From: Mechercharimyces sp. CAU 1602
GTDB taxonomy: Bacteria; Bacillota; Bacilli; Thermoactinomycetales; JANTPT01
Assembly: GCF_024753565.1 (NCBI RefSeq)
Contig: NZ_JANTPT010000001.1
Location: forward strand, 62,001-126,000
Reading direction: 5' to 3'
Length of the DNA: 64,000 nucleotides
In this document: positions 59,811 to 64,000 of the stretch, in pieces
Layout: every line of letters starts with the position of its first letter
Numbering within the stretch: the first letter of the stretch is position 1
Translations under genes and position numbers: made by a program
The notes under the pieces: generated by a model
What the model was told of the DNA's origin: nothing
Seen by the model: the letters and a program-made list of their open reading frames with translations, nothing else
The model's database searches: none

Positions 59811-60521
59811 GTGATTATCGGAATTCAAGCGGCGGGATTAGAGGATTTAAATCTGATAGTTGAAGAAATGAGTGTGAAGAGGGAGGTTCGTATTTCTTCT
59901 CAAATTCAATGTGTCAAAGGGTTAATACAAGGTTTTGAAGTGATTGCTTGTAGTTCGGGTGTTGGTAAAGTAAATACTGCCCTGGGTATTCAAAGTTTGA
60001 TCCATTCATTTAGTTCCAATATTGTTTTATCTTCAGGGGGTGGCGGTGCACTTAATCCGAATTTGAATTCAGGAGATGTTGTCATCGCTACAGGTTCGCA
60101 ATTTCATGATGTGAACTACACCGAGATTGATGTTCCGTTGAGTCAATATCCGTCCCTTCGGGTGTCTGTGTATAAAACGAATAAAAAGTTAGTAAAACTT
60201 GCCGTACAGGGGGCACAAACGGTTCCGTCTCTTCGGATTGCTACTGGTAAAATTTTAACTGGAGATCAATTTATTACTCGCAGGAAACTTAAAGAAAGAT
60301 TACGTCTGGTTTTTGGAGGTCAATTAGTAGAAACTTCCTCTGCAAGTGTGGGACTTACCACATTGCTCTCATCCACCCCTTATTTATCAGTACGTGGAGT
60401 GACGGATACCGCAGATCAAAATGAGCCTGCCTCCAGAGAGGTGGTTCGCGAAGCAAGAAACCATTCACAGATGGTTATTCTTGAGCTGTTATCAGCTATT
60501 AAGAAGAAGTATGGGCTTTAA
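59811..60521 (+). CDS. Divergent nucleoside phosphorylase/MTA-SAH nucleosidase family protein
   Basis: 236 residues of the PNP/UDP phosphorylase superfamily, closest in layout to 5'-methylthioadenosine/S-adenosylhomocysteine nucleosidase. The phosphate- or ribose-binding opening and GVGKVNTALGIQSLI are kept, and VRGVTDTADQNEP replaces the usual (I/V)SDxAD with its catalytic aspartate. But the ribose-binding Met-Glu of the VEMEAA motif is replaced by VETSSAS, and the N-terminal GAMEEE is AGLEDL. So it may have another substrate or be inactive. GTG start behind AAGGGTGA. Confidence 0.72.
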   Translation: MIIGIQAAGLEDLNLIVEEMSVKREVRISSQIQCVKGLIQGFEVIACSSGVGKVNTALGIQSLIHSFSSNIVLSSGGGGALNPNLNSGDVVIATGSQFHDVNYTEIDVPLSQYPSLRVSVYKTNKKLVKLAVQGAQTVPSLRIATGKILTGDQFITRRKLKERLRLVFGGQLVETSSASVGLTTLLSSTPYLSVRGVTDTADQNEPASREVVREARNHSQMVILELLSAIKKKYGL

Positions 60522-60626
60522 TTTAAGTCAAATCTCTATTTATTTTTTGTTGTAAATTTATTGATGCACTTTTGCTGATCTCCAGTAATAGATTAGGATT
60601 AAGTCGGTTTGAAGGAGAGATTCAAC

Positions 60627-61214
60627 ATGAAAGGTCGTATGTGGACGAAAGAAGAAGATCAGTTATTGGCGGATACAGTATTAGACTACATTCGGGATGG
60701 GAAAACACAGTTAGACGCCTTTGCTTTTTTGAGTAAGGAGCTGGGAAGGACAGCGGGAGCGTGTGCCTTCCGTTGGAACGCGGTTGTTCGTCAACTCGTG
60801 ATGCGTGACTTCAAAAAGGCGAAAAAAGATAGCATTATGAATGAGTTGAAGAAGAAACGTGTCGCCTCTTCCCATTCCTTAAAAAGTATTATGAAAGACT
60901 TGTATCAAGTGGAGGAAAAGCGTGAAGATATGCAATATCGGGTGCAGAAGTTGGAGAATAAAGTGAAGGAGAAGGAGGAAAGGCTGAGGCAACTTGCAAC
61001 TGAAAATCAACAGCTGAAGGAACACTGTGAAGCGATCGAGTTGTACAATCAAGTGAAAGAACGATATGCAGGCATCCTGCAGCTTTTGGAATCTGCCAGT
61101 GGGCTGAAGCCAGAGAAGGAGTCGTATGCAGATAAGGATGCATCGGACTATTTTTCATCGAAACCTGATGAGTCAAAGACAAGCGTCGATACAGAAACGG
61201 ATGCACAATCATAA
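60627..61214 (+). CDS. RsfA-family regulator (Myb/SANT-like) with coiled coil
   Basis: 195 residues. The N-terminal Myb/SANT-like DNA-binding part (MWTKEEDQLLADTVLDYIRD, GRTAGACAFRWNAVVR) matches RsfA, a prespore-specific transcription factor in Bacillus. Residues about 90-150 form a coiled coil rich in Glu/Lys and the tail is polar. The start at 60627 follows GAAGGAGAG. A second, shorter relative lies 45 bp downstream, probably cotranscribed. Confidence 0.83.
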   Translation: MKGRMWTKEEDQLLADTVLDYIRDGKTQLDAFAFLSKELGRTAGACAFRWNAVVRQLVMRDFKKAKKDSIMNELKKKRVASSHSLKSIMKDLYQVEEKREDMQYRVQKLENKVKEKEERLRQLATENQQLKEHCEAIELYNQVKERYAGILQLLESASGLKPEKESYADKDASDYFSSKPDESKTSVDTETDAQS

Positions 61215-61259
61215 CATAACAGTATAGAAGGGATAAAGACAGAGAAAGAGGTGCCGTTT

Positions 61260-61661
61260 GTGGCTCGTCCATGGAGCAATGAAGAAGACCGGCTTCTCCT
61301 ACAATTTGTACAGGTTGGTCGGAGATCTGGGTTGGATCGAACCAAAATCTTTGACAAAATTAGCGAAAGATTAGGGAGAAGTGCCAATGCATGTTATAAA
61401 AGATGGAAATACTTAACGAGCACCGTCTCCTCGAATTCAGAGCAAGATGTTCGTTCGGAAATCCAACATTGGCAATCCAGGATTGAACGATTAGAAAAAT
61501 TAATTGAAAATAATCACGAGCAAATGCAGCAATTAGCGGATGAGAGTAAGAAGTTACGAAAAGAGATGAAGTTCTTTGAGATGATGTTGATCGAGGAATA
61601 CAACCTTCTGTTAAAGTTAATTGAACCGCAAAATCCTAGTGTACGGTTACAATCAATATAA
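61260..61661 (+). CDS. Second RsfA-like Myb/SANT-type regulator
   Basis: 133 residues with the same plan as its neighbour: RPWSNEEDRLLLQFVQVG and LGRSANACYKRWKYL form the Myb/SANT-like DNA-binding part, followed by a coiled coil (IQHWQSRIERLEKLIENNHE). GTG 61260 stands six bases after AAAGAGGTG, whereas the earlier in-frame GTG at 61251 lies inside that site. The two paralogues may form heterodimers through the coiled coils, which is inference. Confidence 0.78.
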   Translation: MARPWSNEEDRLLLQFVQVGRRSGLDRTKIFDKISERLGRSANACYKRWKYLTSTVSSNSEQDVRSEIQHWQSRIERLEKLIENNHEQMQQLADESKKLRKEMKFFEMMLIEEYNLLLKLIEPQNPSVRLQSI

Positions 61662-61662
61662 T

Positions 61663-61695
61663 CCCCCCTACTCTTTAAGAGAGAGGGGGGTTTTA
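61663..61695 (+). terminator. Terminator after the RsfA-like pair
   Basis: CCCCCCT/AGGGGGG arms extended by an imperfect CTCT/AGAG pairing, followed by TTTT. Confidence 0.82.
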
Positions 61696-61761
61696 CTTAT
61701 GTAAGCACGATCGCTTAAAGTAGGGCATGATATAATGCAAAAAAGAGGAGGTCTTCGCAAG

Positions 61762-63183
61762 ATGAAAAAGTATCAATTGATTGTGATTGGTGGAGGAGCA
61801 GGGGGACTTGTAGTGGCTGCAGGAGCCGCTTCCTTTGGGATGTCGACAGCGTTAATTAGCGAAGGGCCGCTCGGGGGAGACTGTTTGTGGAGTGGATGTG
61901 TTCCTAGCAAGTCCTTGATCCAGTCGGCGAAAATTGTACATACAACTCAAAAAGCAAAGCAGTTTGGGCTTCAGGTTGAAGGAAAGGTTGATTTTACTAC
62001 GGCACAACAGCGACTAGACGATGCGATCGCGACGATTCAAAAGCATGATGATCCAGAACGATTTACGCAGTTGGGGATCGACGTGTATCAGGACAAAGCC
62101 TCTTTTGTGGGTAAGAACGAAGTGAAGATAGGGATGGGGGAGGTTTTACACGGCAAACGGATTGTAGTAGCCACAGGCTCCAGTCCAGTACTTCCTCCCA
62201 TCCCTGGATTAGCAGAAGCCGGTTATATCACTAATGAGACACTTTTTTCACTGGAGCAAAAGCCTTCCTCACTAGCTGTGATCGGTGCAGGCCCGATCGG
62301 GCTGGAATTAGCGCAATCACTCGCTCGCTTTGGGACAAAAGTAGTGGTGTTGGAAGCGGATGATCTGTTTTTGCGCAACGAAGATCATGAGGTGGTTCCT
62401 TATCTAGAGCGTAAGTTAAAGAAAGAGATGGAACTTCACACGGGAGCAAGTGTGAAGCAGGTTGAACAAACAAAACGGGGGAAGAAGGTAGTAGTCGAAC
62501 TGCAGGGTGAGAGGAAAGAGTGGATGGTGGAGGAGATCCTAGTGGCCGCTGGTCGTAAACCCAATACGGAGGCACTGCGGTGTGAAAAGGCTGGGATTCA
62601 AGTAAATCAGCGTGGAGCGATTGAAGTGAACGAGCGCTTACAAACGAGTCAGCGTCATATTTATGCGGTAGGAGATGTTAACGGTCGCTATCCGTTCACT
62701 CACGCAGCCAGTTTAGAAGGGAAGACGGTGGTTTCTAATGCTGTATTTGGATTGCGGCAGAAAGTAAGTTATGAAGGCTTACCGTGGGTTACTTATACAG
62801 ATCCTGAATTGTTTCATCTAGGGAAGACCGAAGAGGAGTTGAAGGATGAGAATCAGGATTATCGTGTCTACAAAGTGGAGTTAGATGATGTAGATCGCTA
62901 TGTAGCCGATCGAGATACAGATGGTATGATAAAAATCTTGACCGATCGCCGGGGGCGTATTCTCGGAGCGCACGCTGTGGGAGTTAGTGTGGGTGAGGTG
63001 ATGCAAGAAGTGGTTTTTGCAAAGCAATACGGGCATAAGATCGGAGATTTAGCACAGGTGGTGTATCCATATCCGACACGGGCGGCGGCAGTTGGGCGAG
63101 TAGCAGATATGTATTGGCGAGAAAAATTGTTTGCTGGCTGGATTCCAAAAGTGACTCAGAAGTTTGTCCAATGGTTCCGGTAA
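61762..63183 (+). CDS. FAD-dependent pyridine nucleotide-disulfide oxidoreductase (mercuric reductase/Lpd-like)
   Basis: 473 residues with VIGGGAGGLVVAAG (FAD site), the redox disulfide GGDCLWSGCVPSKSL, AVIGAGPIGLELAQSL (NAD(P)H site) and IYAVGDVNGRYPFTHAA. It looks like mercuric reductase but lacks the N-terminal metal-binding domain and the C-terminal vicinal cysteines, and the His-Glu pair of lipoamide dehydrogenase at the C-terminus is replaced (VVYPYPTRAAAVG). So it is likely a general disulfide or quinone reductase of unknown substrate. The start at 61762 follows AGAGGAGG. Confidence 0.83.
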   Translation: MKKYQLIVIGGGAGGLVVAAGAASFGMSTALISEGPLGGDCLWSGCVPSKSLIQSAKIVHTTQKAKQFGLQVEGKVDFTTAQQRLDDAIATIQKHDDPERFTQLGIDVYQDKASFVGKNEVKIGMGEVLHGKRIVVATGSSPVLPPIPGLAEAGYITNETLFSLEQKPSSLAVIGAGPIGLELAQSLARFGTKVVVLEADDLFLRNEDHEVVPYLERKLKKEMELHTGASVKQVEQTKRGKKVVVELQGERKEWMVEEILVAAGRKPNTEALRCEKAGIQVNQRGAIEVNERLQTSQRHIYAVGDVNGRYPFTHAASLEGKTVVSNAVFGLRQKVSYEGLPWVTYTDPELFHLGKTEEELKDENQDYRVYKVELDDVDRYVADRDTDGMIKILTDRRGRILGAHAVGVSVGEVMQEVVFAKQYGHKIGDLAQVVYPYPTRAAAVGRVADMYWREKLFAGWIPKVTQKFVQWFR

Positions 63184-63199
63184 TTGGGATATAGGATCA

Positions 63200-63225
63200 C
63201 AAAAAAAAGCTGGCTCTCACCAGCT
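63200..63225 (-). terminator. Terminator of the small Gly/Tyr-rich gene
   Basis: On the reverse strand AGCTGG-TGAGAG-CCAGCT followed by eight T; the stop codon lies in the loop. Confidence 0.9.
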
Positions 63226-63387
63226 AAATACAAACCAAAAGATTGTAGGGATAACTAATAAGAAAAGAAGTAGCTTTCTCCAGGGGGAGATTGTGGGACG
63301 GTCGTAACCGTAATTGTTATACCCACATCCACCATAGCCATACCCTCCGTAGCTGCAGTAGGTTCCATAGTCGATTGGATAGGACAT
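63217..63387 (-). CDS. Small Gly/Tyr-rich protein with C-terminal membrane helix
   Basis: 56-residue protein from a short gene. ATG 63387 follows ACAGGAGGAATACT. The first 28 residues are rich in Tyr and Gly with two cysteines (TYCSYGGYGYGGCGYNNYGY), and the last 20 are a membrane helix (LLLFLLVIPTIFWFVF). This resembles small YjcZ-type and coat-type sporulation proteins of Bacillus, by composition only. The clear ribosome site and terminator make it a confident gene. Confidence 0.75.
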   Translation of the reverse strand: MSYPIDYGTYCSYGGYGYGGCGYNNYGYDRPTISPWRKLLLFLLVIPTIFWFVFSW

Positions 63388-63570
63388 AGTATTCCTCCTG
63401 TTTTTGCTGGTTTCTTCTTATCCTATTCAATATTGGGGAAGGATGACTTTCCAACCTGTTATAAATGCCCAAATTGAATGCAATTGGGCGGAAAAACGGG
63501 TAGATGTCTACGCCGAAGCGGACGTGTTTACATAGTGTGGAAGAAGACCAGGGGAACAGGAGGGGAACCT

Positions 63571-63840
63571 ATGAGTAAAGGACCGTCCATGAAAGATTTG
63601 GCAGATATGATTAATGGCGTGATGGGACATCAGGTACTGACGGAACAGCAGATGGCGCAAATTATGGGGGGAGCCAAAGAGGCGCTTGATCGCGGTGGAA
63701 TGGCAGCTGTTATTGATTATCTCATGCGCGTAACCCAAGCAGATGTGAATAAAAACGATCTGATGAAGTTTGCAGAGTCTGTCGCCTCAAATCCTCAAAT
63801 TGGAAAAGATATCTTATCGGGACGCAGAAAGCCGAGATAA
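63571..63840 (+). CDS. Small helical protein, function unknown
   Basis: 89 residues, mostly alpha-helical (MKDLADMINGVMGHQVLTEQ, AVIDYLMRVTQADVNKNDL), with a basic end RRKPR. No family recognised with confidence; it loosely recalls small sporulation proteins. The start at 63571 has an ideal GGAGGGGAACCT; the upstream open frame is not supported. A strong terminator follows. Confidence 0.65.
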   Translation: MSKGPSMKDLADMINGVMGHQVLTEQQMAQIMGGAKEALDRGGMAAVIDYLMRVTQADVNKNDLMKFAESVASNPQIGKDILSGRRKPR

Positions 63841-63847
63841 GAAAAGC

Positions 63848-63890
63848 GTGAAGCCGACTTCCTACTGGTGAAGTCGGCTTCACTCGATTT
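63848..63890. terminator. Terminator near the right end of the window
   Basis: Fourteen-base arms GTGAAGCCGACTTC/GAAGTCGGCTTCAC with an eight-base loop, T-rich on the plus side; serves converging genes. Confidence 0.88.
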
Positions 63891-63994
63891 TAACCCATAA
63901 ATATGGTGGTAGCTAATATAACTGTTGCGGCGACAATAATACCAGTAAAAAGAAAGAGCAAGGGGAAGAAGTGTCCTTTTTGATCGAGATGCAT
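63890..63994 (-). CDS. Very small membrane protein (34 residues), start near window end
   Basis: Reverse-strand frame encoding MHLDQKGHFFPLLF and a membrane helix (GIIVAATVILATTIF). Its ribosome site would lie outside the window, so the start cannot be confirmed and the gene could extend further. A terminator lies right after it. Plausible small sporulation or membrane peptide. Confidence 0.42.
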   Translation of the reverse strand: MHLDQKGHFFPLLFLFTGIIVAATVILATTIFMG

Positions 63995-64000
63995 AAAGGT

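Overview
The window looks like the chromosome of an endospore-forming member of the Bacillales. Spore genes (cwlJ-gerQ, a YheC/D-type coat protein, two RsfA-like regulators) sit beside typical Bacillus housekeeping families (YqgQ, YpuI/DUF3907, DUF309/YpuF, YtoQ, YolD, IDEAL). Family choice and style point to a Thermoactinomycetaceae-like organism, but that placement is inference. No rRNA, tRNA or CRISPR array was seen.

Layout. 0-9.9 kb is core: the 3' part of an rRNA m5U methyltransferase, an amidohydrolase, cwlJ-gerQ, ytoQ (reverse), a sulfate assimilation run (cysH, TauE/SafE permease, sat), a ferritin-like protein and a semialdehyde dehydrogenase. 9.9-10.8 kb holds yolD behind two LexA boxes and a collapsed IS200/IS605 element with an intact right end. 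10.9-14 kb carries a Bax-inhibitor protein and two facing lipoprotein genes enclosed by a 77-bp direct repeat.

14.4-33.2 kb is a fast-changing accessory region. It contains four long proteins built from an N-terminal domain, seven SBBP propeller blades and a collagen-like Gly-X-Y tail, without signal peptides, plus one gutted copy and several scars. Interspersed are a pair of small paralogues (one with a poly-A frameshift), an ATP-grasp coat-type gene, two nearly identical secreted 180-aa proteins inside a duplicated unit, and a mosaic of broken genes, zinc-ribbon proteins and repeats. The propeller-collagen proteins are most simply explained as mother-cell products that coat the spore.

33-48 kb: a PDZ-less trypsin-like protease, yqgQ, a membrane coiled-coil protein, an IDEAL protein, an orphan cas6, an LppM-like lipoprotein, a second tnpB relic, the argCJBD operon, an ABC-2 exporter pair and an S9 peptidase. 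48-64 kb: an HTH-TPR regulator, YpuI, a TPR protein, a possible small RNA, an encapsulin operon, a DUF309 protein, an FAD oxidase relative, the moaB-moaC-moaE-moaD-moaA operon, a divergent nucleosidase relative, two RsfA-like regulators, a flavin disulfide oxidoreductase and three very small genes.

The most notable system is the encapsulin operon at 52588-53991 (reverse). Two overlapping small genes of 95 and 96 codons precede the shell gene. As I remember the IMEF iron-mineralising cargo of Firmicute encapsulins, the two products resemble its N-terminal and C-terminal halves, and each ends in its own W-T-V-G-x-L cargo-loading peptide. This suggests a split, two-subunit IMEF compartment.
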